DNA of 53,840 bases, taken from a bacterium (GTDB lineage: Bacteria; Sysuimicrobiota; Sysuimicrobiia; Sysuimicrobiales; Segetimicrobiaceae). The translations under genes and the position numbers were made by a program. The notes under the pieces are model-generated. The model was not told the DNA's origin and ran no database searches. It was given only the letters and a program-made list of their open reading frames with translations. Shown piece by piece: positions 13,421-22,663 of this stretch; positions within the stretch are counted from its first letter, which is position 1; each line of letters begins with the position of its first letter. Where the stretch lies: NCBI GenBank assembly GCA_035945995.1, contig DASYZR010000163.1, positions 1-53,840 of the forward strand, given 5' to 3'.

Positions 13421-15688
13421 GTGACGCGGGAGGTGCTCGTCCCCGTCGAGGAGGGCCGGGACGGCCGGATCGACGGGGATTTGAAGCTGGCGGGCCGGAT
13501 GCTCTACGCGGCCGACGTCCCGGTCGGCGGGTGTCTTCACGCCGCGGTGCTCCGCAGTCCGTATCCCCACGCGCGGATCGACGCGATCGACACGTCCGCG
13601 GCGGACCGCCTGCCGGGCGTCCATGCCGTCCTGACCGGCGCGGACGTCGCGGACATCCGGTACGGCCGCCTGGTGCGCGACGTGCCCATCCTGGCAGTCG
13701 GGAAGGTGCGGTTCGCCGGCGAGCGCGTCGCGGCGGTGGTCGCGGACACCCGCGCGCAGGCCGAGCGCGGTACCATGGCCGTCCGGGTCGACTACACGCC
13801 GCTGCCCGCGGTCTTCGACCCCGCCGCCGCCCTGGCCGAGGACGCGCCCGCCGTGCACGACGAGCCGTGGGCCTACGCCGGCGCGCTCGTGATACCGGGG
13901 GGCCCGCGGAATCTGCAGAGCCGGCACGTCTGGAGCGGCGGGCGCGACGTGGACGCATCCCTCGGCGAGGCCGACGTCCGGATCGACGAAACGTTCACGA
14001 CCCCGGCCGTCCACCAAGGGTACATCGAGCCGCACTCCGCCACGGCGTGGATCGACCCCGACGGGTCCATCCACCTCTGGGCGTCCAACAAGTCGCCGTA
14101 CCGCCTCCGCGCGCAAGTGGCCGCCGCGTTCGCGGTCCCGGAGGAGCGCGTGGTGGTTCACGCGCTGGCCATCGGCGGCGACTTCGGCGGGAAAGGTTCC
14201 CCGATGGACGCGCCGTTGTGCGTGGTGCTCGCGCGCCGGACCGGCCGCCCGGTGCGCCTGACGCGGCGGTACGCCGAGGAGTTGATGGCCGCCAATCCGC
14301 GGCACGCCTCGACGGTCACCGTGCGCCTGGGACTCGGGCGCGACGGGGTGATCGGCGCGATGGACCTGCTGTTCACCTTCAATGTCGGCGCCTATGCCGG
14401 CTTCCGGCCCCGGCCGTTCCTGCACGGCGCCGCGGACGCCGCGTGCTGCTACCGCCTCGGCGCGTTGCGGATCGAGAGCCGCATGGTGTACACGAATCAG
14501 GTGCCCGGCGGGCACAAGCGGTCGCCCGGCGCGCCACAGGCCGTGTTCGCGGTCGAGTCGGCAATGGACATCGCCGCGCGCCGGCTCGGGATCGACCCGT
14601 GGGAGTTTCGACGACGGCATCTCCTGCGGACCGGCGAGGCCACACTACTCGGGGAGCGGTGGTCCGAGATCCGCGGGGGGGAGACGCTCGCGGCGGCGCA
14701 CCGGCTCGAGCGGGCCGCCGTGCCGGCGCCGGCCCGTCCCTCCGTCCGGGTCGGCCGCGGCGTCGCCGTCTACTGCCGGACGACCGCGATGGGCGCCACG
14801 AGTCTGCGCCTGTGGGCCGACGCCGCGGGACGTGTGTGCGCGGAAGTGCCCATTCCCGAAACGGGCACGGGGTCGCACACGATGCTGCGCGCCGTGCTCG
14901 CGCGGCACCTCGACATCGATCCGGCGCGCGTGCGGGTTCACTACAACGGCACGGCAGATCTTCCTCATGACGACGGCGTCGGCGGCAGCCGCGTCACGGC
15001 GACGGTCGGCGAAGCGGCGCTCCGTGCGGCGCGGCTGCTGCGCGGGCGCGCCGCCGCCGAGGCCGCGCGGTACCTCGCCGTCCCCGCCTCACAGGTCGTG
15101 ACGGCCCCGGGCGGCCGGTGGGTCGATCCGGCGTCGGGGCGCGGGGTGGATCTCGCCGGCCTCGCCGCGGCGGCCGGGGCGCGCGGGGCAGAGGTGGCGG
15201 TCGATCTCGAGATGCGCCGGCCGGCGGACGGCCACCCTGACGAGGCCGTCGGCTTCTGCGTCCAGGTCGCGCAGGTCGGCGTCGACGTCGAGACCGGCCA
15301 GATCTTCGTCTACGAGATCCTGACGGTCCACGACGTGGCGGAGGTGCTGAACCCGCGCGCGCACCAGGTGCAGATCGAAGGCGGCGTCGTCATGGGCCTC
15401 GGCGAGGCGCTCACGGAGGACCTGGCCGTTCGGGACGGGCGGGTGGAGGCCGCCCACCTTGGCGACTACCGGCTCCCGTCGATGCGTGATGTCCCGCGGA
15501 TCCGGATCGCGTACCTGACCGGGGGCCGCGGCGTCGGCGAGAACAACGTGAAGGCGATCGGAGAGATGAGCAACGTCGCGGTGGCGGCCGCGCTGGCCAA
15601 CGCCGTCGACGACGCGGTCGGCGTCCGGCTCCGCAGCCTCCCGCTCGCGGCCGAGAACGTCCACGCCGCCCTGTCCCGCGAGCCGTGA
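13421..15688 (+). CDS. Molybdenum hydroxylase large subunit (xanthine dehydrogenase/CoxL family)
   Basis: 755 residues, the usual length for the molybdopterin-binding subunit. N-terminal a/b-hammerhead (about 15-125: DLKLAGRMLYAADV, VLRSPYPHARI), then the Mo-cofactor domains with IGGDFGGKGS, TGTGSHTML and the C-terminal segment KAIGEMSNVAVAAALANAV carrying the catalytic Glu. The loop that identifies CO dehydrogenases (AYxCSFR or AYRGAGR) reads GHKRSPGAPQAVFA here, so this is not a form I or II CO dehydrogenase. A heteroaromatic or aldehyde substrate is more likely. GTGA overlap couples it to the FeS subunit. Together with the next three genes it forms a full hydroxylase set. Confidence 0.88.
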   Translation: MTREVLVPVEEGRDGRIDGDLKLAGRMLYAADVPVGGCLHAAVLRSPYPHARIDAIDTSAADRLPGVHAVLTGADVADIRYGRLVRDVPILAVGKVRFAGERVAAVVADTRAQAERGTMAVRVDYTPLPAVFDPAAALAEDAPAVHDEPWAYAGALVIPGGPRNLQSRHVWSGGRDVDASLGEADVRIDETFTTPAVHQGYIEPHSATAWIDPDGSIHLWASNKSPYRLRAQVAAAFAVPEERVVVHALAIGGDFGGKGSPMDAPLCVVLARRTGRPVRLTRRYAEELMAANPRHASTVTVRLGLGRDGVIGAMDLLFTFNVGAYAGFRPRPFLHGAADAACCYRLGALRIESRMVYTNQVPGGHKRSPGAPQAVFAVESAMDIAARRLGIDPWEFRRRHLLRTGEATLLGERWSEIRGGETLAAAHRLERAAVPAPARPSVRVGRGVAVYCRTTAMGATSLRLWADAAGRVCAEVPIPETGTGSHTMLRAVLARHLDIDPARVRVHYNGTADLPHDDGVGGSRVTATVGEAALRAARLLRGRAAAEAARYLAVPASQVVTAPGGRWVDPASGRGVDLAGLAAAAGARGAEVAVDLEMRRPADGHPDEAVGFCVQVAQVGVDVETGQIFVYEILTVHDVAEVLNPRAHQVQIEGGVVMGLGEALTEDLAVRDGRVEAAHLGDYRLPSMRDVPRIRIAYLTGGRGVGENNVKAIGEMSNVAVAAALANAVDDAVGVRLRSLPLAAENVHAALSREP

Positions 15689-16257
15689 GCCACGACGTCC
15701 CCATCCGGCTCACCGTCAACGGGCGGGCGGTCGAGGCCCGCACCGCCACGGACTCGCTGCTGCTCGATTTTCTCCGCGACCGGCTCGGCCTGACCGGCAC
15801 GAAGGAAAGCTGCGGCGTCGGGGTCTGCGGAGCCTGCACGGTCCTCCTCGACGGCCGTCCGGCCAGCTCGTGTCTCCTGCTCACGGTCCTCGCAGGCGGC
15901 CGAGAGGTCTGGACCATCGAGGGACTGGCGGACCGCCTGGACGTCCTCGACGGCCCGGGCGCCGTGCGCCGGTTTCTCGACGTGCGGCGGGCGATGCTCG
16001 AGCACGAAGGGCTGCAGTGCGGGGCCTGCACGCCGGGCGTCGTCGTCGCCGCGTGCGCGCTCCTCGAGCATACGCCGCGGCCGACGGATGAGGAGATCGC
16101 GGACTGGATGGCCGGCAACCTCTGCCGTTGCACCGGCTACCGCTCGATCATGCGCTCGATTCGCGCCGCCGCCGGTCAGGCACCGCTCGAGGAGACGCCC
16201 GAAGAGATCGCCGCCGGAGACCGCGCGGCGGACGGTGGGGACGATGCAGCCGTTTGA
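15685..16257 (+). CDS. Molybdenum hydroxylase (2Fe-2S) subunit (CoxS family)
   Basis: 190 residues. N-terminal plant-type ferredoxin domain with C43, C48, C51 and C63 (ESCGVGVCGACT); C-terminal helical domain with C112, C115, C147 and C149 (QCGACTPG and NLCRCTGY) for the second cluster. All eight ligands are present. It passes electrons from the Mo centre to FAD. The GTG start overlaps the large-subunit stop and the end overlaps the FAD-subunit gene by 14 nt. Confidence 0.93.
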   Translation: MSHDVPIRLTVNGRAVEARTATDSLLLDFLRDRLGLTGTKESCGVGVCGACTVLLDGRPASSCLLLTVLAGGREVWTIEGLADRLDVLDGPGAVRRFLDVRRAMLEHEGLQCGACTPGVVVAACALLEHTPRPTDEEIADWMAGNLCRCTGYRSIMRSIRAAAGQAPLEETPEEIAAGDRAADGGDDAAV

Positions 16258-17107
16258 CTACCTAGCGCCGGACCGGCTCGAGGACGTGCTCGAGTTGGTG
16301 GCGCCCCCGGATCACGACGTCACGTTGCTCGGAGGCGGGACGGCCGCCGTCCTGCTGATGAAGCAGGACCTGATCGCGCCCGGCACGGTCGTCGACCTCG
16401 CGCACGTCGCTGAGCTCGGCGGTATCACCCCGCAGCCCGACGGGGGGCTGCGGGTGGGGGCGACGTGCCGGCTTGTCGAGCTCGAGGAGTCCCCCATCGT
16501 GGGCTCCACGTATCCCGCAGTCGCCCGGGCCGCCCACGGGATCGGCAATGTGCGCGTGCGCGCCGTGGCCACCGTCGGCGGCAACCTCGTCCACGCCGAT
16601 CCCGCCCAGGACCTGGCCCCCGTCCTCATGACGCTCGACGCCCGCGTCGTCCTCGCCAGCCGGCAGGGCACGCGGCGGCTGGCCGTCGACGCGTTCTACG
16701 TCGACGTGATGGAAACGGTACTCCGGCGTGACGAGGTGCTCACCGCGGTCGAACTACCGCCGCCGCCCGCGGGACGCCGGGCGGCGTACCTCAAGTTTAC
16801 GCCCCGGAGCCTGGAGGATTACGGCACGGTCAACGTGGCCTGCGCCCTCGTGATCGAGGAGGCCGCCTGCCGGTCGGCCGTCCTGGTCCTCGGCGGCGTG
16901 GGCCCGACGCCCATCCGGATTCGGGCGGCCGAGGCCGTGCTTGCCGGGTACCCGATGACCGACGCGCGCATCGCCGAGGCGGCGCGGCTCGCGGCGGAAG
17001 GGATCGAGCCCTGGGACGACCTGCGCGGCAGCGCGGCGTACAAACGCGCCATGGCCCGGGTTTGGACCGCGCGCGTCCTCACCCGCCTGCGCGGGGCGAC
17101 CGCGTGA
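16244..17107 (+). CDS. Molybdenum hydroxylase FAD-binding subunit (CoxM family)
   Basis: 287 residues from ATG 16244. It carries both FAD motifs of the family: LLGGGTAAVLLMKQ near residue 28 and ATVGGNLVHADPAQDLAP in the middle, followed by the C-terminal CO dehydrogenase flavoprotein domain. It accepts electrons from the FeS subunit and delivers them to an external acceptor. The N-terminal frame overlaps the FeS gene by 14 nt and the stop overlaps the CoxG-like start, so translation is coupled through the set. Confidence 0.92.
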   Translation: MQPFDYLAPDRLEDVLELVAPPDHDVTLLGGGTAAVLLMKQDLIAPGTVVDLAHVAELGGITPQPDGGLRVGATCRLVELEESPIVGSTYPAVARAAHGIGNVRVRAVATVGGNLVHADPAQDLAPVLMTLDARVVLASRQGTRRLAVDAFYVDVMETVLRRDEVLTAVELPPPPAGRRAAYLKFTPRSLEDYGTVNVACALVIEEAACRSAVLVLGGVGPTPIRIRAAEAVLAGYPMTDARIAEAARLAAEGIEPWDDLRGSAAYKRAMARVWTARVLTRLRGATA

Positions 17108-17598
17108 CGTTCGCGTATACGATTCCGTTTGCCCGTCCGGCGGACGCGGCCTGGGACGCGCTCGCGGACACGGAGCGGTTGATCCGCTGCATCCCGGGGT
17201 GCGAGGCGGTGGAGCCGGCGGCCGGCGACGCGGCCGGCGGGCCCGGACGCGAGCCCGTCCCGGCCGGGGCGGAGACGTATAGCGTCCGGGTGGCGACCGG
17301 CCTCGGCCCGGTCCGGCTGCGGGCGGCGGGGATCGCGGCGGTGCGCAGGGACCCGTCCGCCCGGTCCGTGACCGCCAAGGTCTCGCTCGCCGATCCGCGC
17401 GCCGGCGCGATGTACGCCACGATGACGCTCGAGGTGCGCCCCGCCGCGGACGGCCGGAGCGAGCTCCGGCTCGCGGCCGACGTCGTGCTCGCCAGCAAGA
17501 TGGGCGAGTTCGCGCAGCCGCTGCTGCGCCACAAGGCGGACCAGACCGTTCGCCAGTTTGTCCAGAACCTCACCGAAGCACTCGACGCGCGCGGCTGA
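17104..17598 (+). CDS. CoxG-like SRPBCC-domain protein
   Basis: 164 residues from a GTG that overlaps the preceding stop (GTGA). The sequence FARPADAAWDALADTERLIRC with a later IPGCEAVEPA is the CoxG/SRPBCC start, and the C-terminal QPLLRHKADQTVRQFVQNL helix is also typical. CoxG proteins go with molybdenum hydroxylases and are thought to help membrane recruitment or maturation. It is the last gene of the 8930-17598 operon and faces the convergent TctC gene 13 bases away. Confidence 0.85.
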   Translation: MTFAYTIPFARPADAAWDALADTERLIRCIPGCEAVEPAAGDAAGGPGREPVPAGAETYSVRVATGLGPVRLRAAGIAAVRRDPSARSVTAKVSLADPRAGAMYATMTLEVRPAADGRSELRLAADVVLASKMGEFAQPLLRHKADQTVRQFVQNLTEALDARG

Positions 17599-17611
17599 TT
17601 TCGCCCCGACG

Positions 17612-18673
17612 CTACTTCTGCATCATGATGCGCTTGATGAGCGCCGCGACCTCGGCCGGCGGATGTGAGGCGTCCGTGATCAGGCGCGTCGTTTCCGCGG
17701 CGTCGAGCGGGTTGACGACCAGCCTGGCCCGGGCCGCCGCGGCGCGCAGATCCGGGTCCTGGAGCGCCTGGGCGAACGCGCGGCGGAGGGCCGCGAGCCG
17801 GTCCGGCGGCACCCCCGGCGGCGCGGCGAGAGGGTGTCCCAGGACCGCCTGGGAGAGCATGAGAGAAACCAGCGCCTCCTTCCCCGGCGGCGCCGCCTGC
17901 GGCAGCGCCGGCGCGTCGGGAAACTCGGCCACCGGCGCCTTGCCGATCACGAGGATGACCCTGGCGCCCTCATTGTGGATGAGCGACTCGACGGAGCTGA
18001 GCGTGCTGACTTTGCCGTCCACTTCGCCGCGCAGCAGCGCGAGATCGATGTCGTTCCCCTGGTAGCCGGTCACGATCTTGAGATGCCTCAGGTCGAAGAT
18101 GGTCTCGAGGAACTTGTAGTCTTCGTAGTCCTCCGTGCCGACCCCGTTCGCCGCGACCGTGACCGTTCGCCCGCCCTCGACCGCGTCCTTGAGGGTCCGT
18201 ATCGGCGAAGTCTTGGACACGATCCAGACCCGCGGCTCGGAGTCGGGGACGCCGATCCAATCGAATTTGGTCATGTCGAAGCGGATGCCGTGCACGCCGG
18301 CGATCTGCGCCACGACGAGGCCCTTGTTGAAGGTGCCGACGGTCAGCCCGTCGGGCTTCGCGTTGTAGACTTCGTTGGCGCCGATGATGTGTCCGCCGCC
18401 GGGGATGTTGCGCACGACGAACGTGCTGCCGGGCAGGTACTTTGGCATGTAGCGGGCCAGCAGGCGGCCGTATCCGTCGTAGCCGCCGCCGGGCTTCGTG
18501 GCCACGATCAAGGTCACCGTCTTGTCCTGGTAAAATGCCGTGCCCGAGTCCGCGGCGGGCGCGGCGCCCCCCGCGGGGGGCCACAGCATCGCCGTCACCA
18601 CGAGCAGGCATGCCGCGATGGCGGCGGGCAGGGCGGGGCGCGTGCCTTCGTGCGTGTGGTCGCTGCGGTTCAT
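17612..18673 (-). CDS. Tripartite tricarboxylate transporter receptor (TctC/Bug family)
   Basis: 353 residues from the second of two close ATGs (18673), which has AGGAG eight bases upstream; the first ATG would be only 2 nt from it. Signal peptide with IAACLLVVTAMLWPPAGG, then the Bug signature KTVTLIVATKPGGGYDGYGR and RNIPGGGHIIGANEVY. This is a periplasmic receptor that hands an organic acid to a TctAB membrane complex. It is the third gene of a minus-strand set with the TctA-TctB fusion and an ornithine cyclodeaminase homologue. Several residues differ from classical citrate receptors, so the ligand is open. Confidence 0.88.
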   Translation of the reverse strand: MNRSDHTHEGTRPALPAAIAACLLVVTAMLWPPAGGAAPAADSGTAFYQDKTVTLIVATKPGGGYDGYGRLLARYMPKYLPGSTFVVRNIPGGGHIIGANEVYNAKPDGLTVGTFNKGLVVAQIAGVHGIRFDMTKFDWIGVPDSEPRVWIVSKTSPIRTLKDAVEGGRTVTVAANGVGTEDYEDYKFLETIFDLRHLKIVTGYQGNDIDLALLRGEVDGKVSTLSSVESLIHNEGARVILVIGKAPVAEFPDAPALPQAAPPGKEALVSLMLSQAVLGHPLAAPPGVPPDRLAALRRAFAQALQDPDLRAAAARARLVVNPLDAAETTRLITDASHPPAEVAALIKRIMMQK

Positions 18674-18724
18674 TCCCATCGCTCCTTTCGTGGCCGCGGG
18701 CCGGGTCGAGCGCGGGCCCGGGCG

Positions 18725-20677
18725 TTATGTCAGCCAGTGCATCAGAAAGCCTCTGAACAAGAAGACCTTCATCCCGACCGCGAAGACGGCGTAGACGAAG
18801 GCGAAGCCGCCCCCGGCCAGCCCCAGCGTCACCGGCCAGCTCTCACGGCCGCGCAGCCGGAGAAAGAGGACGAGGAACAGCGGAATGCTGACCGTGAATC
18901 CGAAGCCGAGCGTCAGCGCCACAAGCGCCGCGGCCCATCCGAGAACGCCGAGTTCCTGCCGCGCCCAGGCGGCGGTCGCGAGCGGCGCGGCGGCCCACGG
19001 CACGCCGGTGCGCAGGTCGAGAATGAGCTGCGCCGCGGCGAGCAGCACGCCCGGGATCGCGATCACGAGCGGCATGAGCCGCGCCAGCCCCGGATAGCCG
19101 AGCGCAATCGCAAGGTAGCCGGCGAAGGCGGCCGTGAGCACGCCGCTCAGGAGCGCGCCGCCCCCCGACGAGACGGGGCGCGGTTCGTGAGAGGCGGCGC
19201 TCCGCCGGAGCCGCGACCAGACGTGCGCGCCCACCGACAGGAGCGCGAGGGCGAGCAGGAACGCCGTGAGCGGCCGCGCGAGGAACGCCCAGCCCCACAG
19301 CTGCAGCGCGAGGTTCAGGTTCGTCTCGGCGAGCCGGCCGAGGACGAAGCCGATCACGAACGGCGCGCGCGGATACGCGAGGCGCTTCATCGCATAGCCG
19401 AGCGCGCCCGCCCCGAGCGTCAGGATCATGTTCTGCCAGGCGCCCTCGGACAGGAAACTCCCGAGCGCGATGAACACCAGCACAAACGGCACGATCAGGC
19501 TCACGCGCAGGAACGAGATCCGCGCGACGAGGCCGCTCGCGGCCAGAAACACGGCGACCGCGAGCACGTTGGCGAGGCCGAGGATCCACACCATGGCCCA
19601 CACCACGTCGAGGTGCTTGATCAGCATGAGCGGCCCCGGCTCGAGACCGAGGATGACGAACGCGCCCAGCAGGATCGCCATGCCGGACCCGCCGGGCACG
19701 CCGAACGCGACGGTGGGGATGAGCCCGCCGCCTTCCTTCGCGTGGTTGGCGCTCTCGGGCCCGATGACGCCTTCGACGTTGCCTTTGCCGAAGGTCTCGG
19801 GGTGTTTCGACGTCTGGCCGGCGTGGCCGTAGCAGATCCACGCGGCCGCATCGCCGCCGAGGCCGGGGATCATGCCCACGAACGCGCCGATCAGCCCGCA
19901 GCGCACGCACAGCCACGCGTGGCGCCGCACGTCCATGAGGCCCCGGACCACGTCCCGGAGCGCGTAGGCCGTGCCGGGATCGCGGTCCCGCTGCGCGATC
20001 GCCGTCCGGTGCCAGCCCAACTCGATGACCTCGGCCAGCCCGAAGATGCCGACGACGATCGTCACCAGATTGACCCCGTTCCACAGCCAGAGCTGCCCCC
20101 ACGTGAGCCGGCCGATCCCTGTCTGCGGATCAAGGCCCACCGTCGACAGGGCCAGGCCGAGCGCGCCGGCGAGCAGGCCCTTCAGGATCGACCCGCGGCT
20201 GACCGCGGCGATCAGGGTGATGCCGAGCACCGCCACCATGAAGATCTCCGCGGGACCGAAGGCGAGGACGATCGGCCGCACCGCGGGGATGAGGGCGGCG
20301 AGGAAGAGATCGCCGACGATGCCGCCGAAGAGCGACGCGCCGAGGGCCGCGCCCATCGCCCTCGCCGCCAGGCCCTGCTTGGTCATCGCGTACCCGTCCG
20401 CCACCGCCGCCGCGCTGGGACCGGTGCCCGGCGTCCCGAACAAAATCGCCGGCAGCGCCCCGCCGGTGTGCACGACGGAGTGCATGCCCAGGAGAAAGGC
20501 GAACCCTGCCACGGGCGACATGCCGAAGACGAACGGGATCATGAGCGCCAGCCCGAGGTTGCCGCCCAGTCCGGGGATGGCGCCGAAGAGCATGCCGATC
20601 GGCACGGCGACGAAGATGAGCCCGACCGCCGGCCACGAGAGCGCCAGCGCCAGCCCGTGCCAGATCGCCTCGAGCAT
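18725..20677 (-). CDS. Tripartite tricarboxylate transporter TctA-TctB fusion permease
   Basis: 650 residues. Residues about 1-500 are TctA: many membrane segments with GAIPGLGGNLGLALMIPF, an ILFGTPGTGPSAAAVADGY loop and a second GMIPGLGGDAAAW loop. Residues about 510-650 form four more hydrophobic segments like the small TctB subunit, after a short polar linker (SAASHEPRPVSSGGG). A normal TctA is about 500 residues and TctB about 150-180 and separate. Start ATG 20677 overlaps the upstream stop (TGATG). It is a sodium or proton coupled importer with the TctC receptor encoded 51 bases downstream. Confidence 0.88.
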   Translation of the reverse strand: MLEAIWHGLALALSWPAVGLIFVAVPIGMLFGAIPGLGGNLGLALMIPFVFGMSPVAGFAFLLGMHSVVHTGGALPAILFGTPGTGPSAAAVADGYAMTKQGLAARAMGAALGASLFGGIVGDLFLAALIPAVRPIVLAFGPAEIFMVAVLGITLIAAVSRGSILKGLLAGALGLALSTVGLDPQTGIGRLTWGQLWLWNGVNLVTIVVGIFGLAEVIELGWHRTAIAQRDRDPGTAYALRDVVRGLMDVRRHAWLCVRCGLIGAFVGMIPGLGGDAAAWICYGHAGQTSKHPETFGKGNVEGVIGPESANHAKEGGGLIPTVAFGVPGGSGMAILLGAFVILGLEPGPLMLIKHLDVVWAMVWILGLANVLAVAVFLAASGLVARISFLRVSLIVPFVLVFIALGSFLSEGAWQNMILTLGAGALGYAMKRLAYPRAPFVIGFVLGRLAETNLNLALQLWGWAFLARPLTAFLLALALLSVGAHVWSRLRRSAASHEPRPVSSGGGALLSGVLTAAFAGYLAIALGYPGLARLMPLVIAIPGVLLAAAQLILDLRTGVPWAAAPLATAAWARQELGVLGWAAALVALTLGFGFTVSIPLFLVLFLRLRGRESWPVTLGLAGGGFAFVYAVFAVGMKVFLFRGFLMHWLT

Positions 20678-21771
20678 CAGTCGCGAATGTCCTCGAGAAA
20701 CCAGGCGTCCGGGACGTCGGTCCCGAGCCCCTCCTCGCGCGCCCGTTGGAGCACGTGCCCGCCGACCGCGGCGAACTGCAGGCCCTGCGTCCCGGTGTTC
20801 AGGAACAACGTGATCTCGTCCGCGCGGGTTCGGCCGGGATGACGGCCCGCGCGAAGGTCCGCGAGCGACGCGTCCGCCGGCCGCTCTGGCGCCGCGCCGC
20901 GGCCGGGGGGAATGCGGGCGCGCTCCGCCGCGGTGCCCGCGATGAAGGCCGCGATCCCGCCGCGCCGCCACTCCATCCCCGGCACCGGCGTGCCGGCCGG
21001 CACCGTGTCCAGCCCCAGTTGCACCACCACGTTCGCCCGCGCCAGCAGCGCTTCGTTCACTTCCCGCCGGGTCACGCACGTGACGTGAGCACCCGGCGCG
21101 AGCCACGCCGGGTCGAACGTCTGGTGCATGGCGTCTGTGGCGGTGGCGACGATGTCGGCGCCCACCACCGCCTCCCGGGCCGACGCCACCGCCTCGACCG
21201 CGATGCCGAGCTGGTGCGACATCTCGGCCGCGAGTCGCTCCCGATGCGCCGGGGTCGGACTGTAGACGCGCACGGCGCCGAGCGGCCGTACCGCGGCGAT
21301 GGCCTCGAGGAAGGTGCGGGCCATTCCGCCCGAGCCGAGCATCCCGAGCGTGCGCGCATCGCGCCGGGCGAGGGCGTCGGCGCCGAGGCCGGCGCTCCCG
21401 CCGGTCCGCATGTGCTGCAGGTAACCGTCGTGCATCAGGGCGAGGGGACGTCCGTCGGCGAGGGCGTACAACAAAATGATGCCGGAGTAGAGTCCCGGGC
21501 GGACGCAGTACTTCTCCTCGGTGCGGCCGTCCGGCCAGGACACGACGTCGGATTTGATGCGGCAGGCCAGCACGCCGAACGACCGGCAGACGCCGGTCAT
21601 GCTTCCCCACCGGTAGTAATCCTCGGTGCGCCCGGTCGGGGCGTAGAGGTCGATCCGCGGGATGAACGTGGCGTCGCCGCCGTCGGCGTCGCGGTATCCT
21701 TGTTCTAGGGCGGCGAGGCATCCCCGCATGTCCAGCACTGCCGCGACATCCCGGTTGTTAAGGAAGAGCAC
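20677..21771 (-). CDS. Ornithine cyclodeaminase / mu-crystallin family protein
   Basis: 364 residues from GTG 21771 with AAGGGAG eight bases upstream. The N-terminal substrate domain includes HDGYLQHMRTGGSAGLGADAL, matching the R-T-G-G-A-x-x-A motif of the family; the Rossmann domain has LGMLGSGGMARTFLEAI for NAD binding. Members include ornithine cyclodeaminase, ketimine reductase and alanine/opine dehydrogenases, so the exact reaction is undetermined. Leading a transporter operon suggests that it acts on the imported acid, perhaps as an imine reductase. It is divergent from the ABC ATPase gene, sharing a 94-bp control region. Confidence 0.82.
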   Translation of the reverse strand: MLFLNNRDVAAVLDMRGCLAALEQGYRDADGGDATFIPRIDLYAPTGRTEDYYRWGSMTGVCRSFGVLACRIKSDVVSWPDGRTEEKYCVRPGLYSGIILLYALADGRPLALMHDGYLQHMRTGGSAGLGADALARRDARTLGMLGSGGMARTFLEAIAAVRPLGAVRVYSPTPAHRERLAAEMSHQLGIAVEAVASAREAVVGADIVATATDAMHQTFDPAWLAPGAHVTCVTRREVNEALLARANVVVQLGLDTVPAGTPVPGMEWRRGGIAAFIAGTAAERARIPPGRGAAPERPADASLADLRAGRHPGRTRADEITLFLNTGTQGLQFAAVGGHVLQRAREEGLGTDVPDAWFLEDIRD

Positions 21772-21826
21772 CGTCAATGCTCCCTTCTGCGAAAAAAGGG
21801 GAAACGTCTCGATCTGAGATATAACA

Positions 21827-21838
21827 GTATGACAATAC
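21827..21838. promoter_or_regulatory. Possible operator in a divergent promoter region
   Basis: GTATGACAATAC, an inverted repeat GTAT-N4-ATAC, in the 94-bp AT-richer gap between the cyclodeaminase homologue and the ABC ATPase gene. The arms match those of the site at 32746-32760, though the spacing differs. Weak evidence. Confidence 0.3.
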
Positions 21839-21865
21839 GCGCCGCGAGGCGGCTGGGGGTCGGCC

Positions 21866-22663
21866 GTGACGCCGAAACTGGAAGCGGTGGACATCACCGT
21901 CCTCTACGAGAACCCGCGGACCGGGACCGCCACGCTCGCCCTCGACGGCTTCTCGGTTGACGTGCACGCGGGCGAGTTCCTCTGCCTGGTCGGGCCGAGC
22001 GGGTGCGGGAAGACGACGTTCCTGCACTGCCTGGACGGGCTGCTGCCGCTCACCCGGGGCACCATCCGGCTGGACGGCAGGCCGATCGCGGGGCCGGGGC
22101 GGGACCGGGCGATGGTCTTCCAGAGCCCGTCGCTGCTGCCGTGGCGGACGGTGCTGCGCAACGTCACGTACGGGCTCGAGCTGCAGCGCACGCCGCTGCG
22201 CGACGCGATCGCGCGGGCCCGGCAGATGATCGCGCTCGTGGGCCTCGAGGGCTTCGAACGCTACCACCCGTTCGAGCTGTCCGGCGGGATGCAGCAGCGC
22301 GTCAACCTCGCGCGCGCGCTCGTGATGGACGCCGACGTCGTGCTCCTCGACGAGCCCTTCGCGTCCCTCGACGCGCAAACGCGGGAGTTCATGCAGGCCG
22401 AACTGATGCGCATCTGGCAGGAGACCCGCCGGACGGCCGTGTTCATCACGCACCAGATCAACGAGGCGATCTACCTGGCCGACCGCGTCGTCGTCTTGTC
22501 GCGGCGGCCCGGCCGGGTGAAGAGCGTTCTGCCCGTCGAGCTGCCCCGGCCGCGTGAGCTGCGCGTGAAGCGGACGCCGCCGTTCCTCGAGCTCGAAGAT
22601 CACATCTGGGGCCTCATCGAGGAGGAGGTCCGGGCGGATCTTCGGAGTCCCGCGCATGCTTGA
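21866..22663 (+). CDS. NitT/TauT-type ABC transporter ATP-binding protein
   Basis: 265 residues from GTG 21866. Walker A GPSGCGKTT at 43-51, Q-loop in MVFQSPSLLPWRTVLRNV, signature ELSGGMQQRVNLARAL and Walker B VVLLDEPFASLDAQT are all present, with the SsuB/TauB hallmark LLPWRTVL. It powers uptake of a small anion such as a sulfonate or aromatic acid at the inner membrane. It overlaps its permease by 8 nt. No receptor gene is adjacent, whereas two NMT1-type receptors (8930, 12388) lack an ATPase, so they may work together. Confidence 0.9.
   Translation: MTPKLEAVDITVLYENPRTGTATLALDGFSVDVHAGEFLCLVGPSGCGKTTFLHCLDGLLPLTRGTIRLDGRPIAGPGRDRAMVFQSPSLLPWRTVLRNVTYGLELQRTPLRDAIARARQMIALVGLEGFERYHPFELSGGMQQRVNLARALVMDADVVLLDEPFASLDAQTREFMQAELMRIWQETRRTAVFITHQINEAIYLADRVVVLSRRPGRVKSVLPVELPRPRELRVKRTPPFLELEDHIWGLIEEEVRADLRSPAHA

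Noticed and set aside
17834-20842. A 1002-codon open frame on the plus strand
   Set aside because: It lies opposite the TctC/TctA genes and is made of arginine-, histidine- and aspartate-rich low-complexity residues, as expected from a high-GC antisense frame. The minus-strand genes carry clear family motifs.
20678-21721. Upstream part of a 998-codon minus-strand frame continuing into TctA
   Set aside because: TctA starts at ATG 20677, overlapping the previous stop; the upstream extension is in the wrong frame of the cyclodeaminase gene and has no homology signal.
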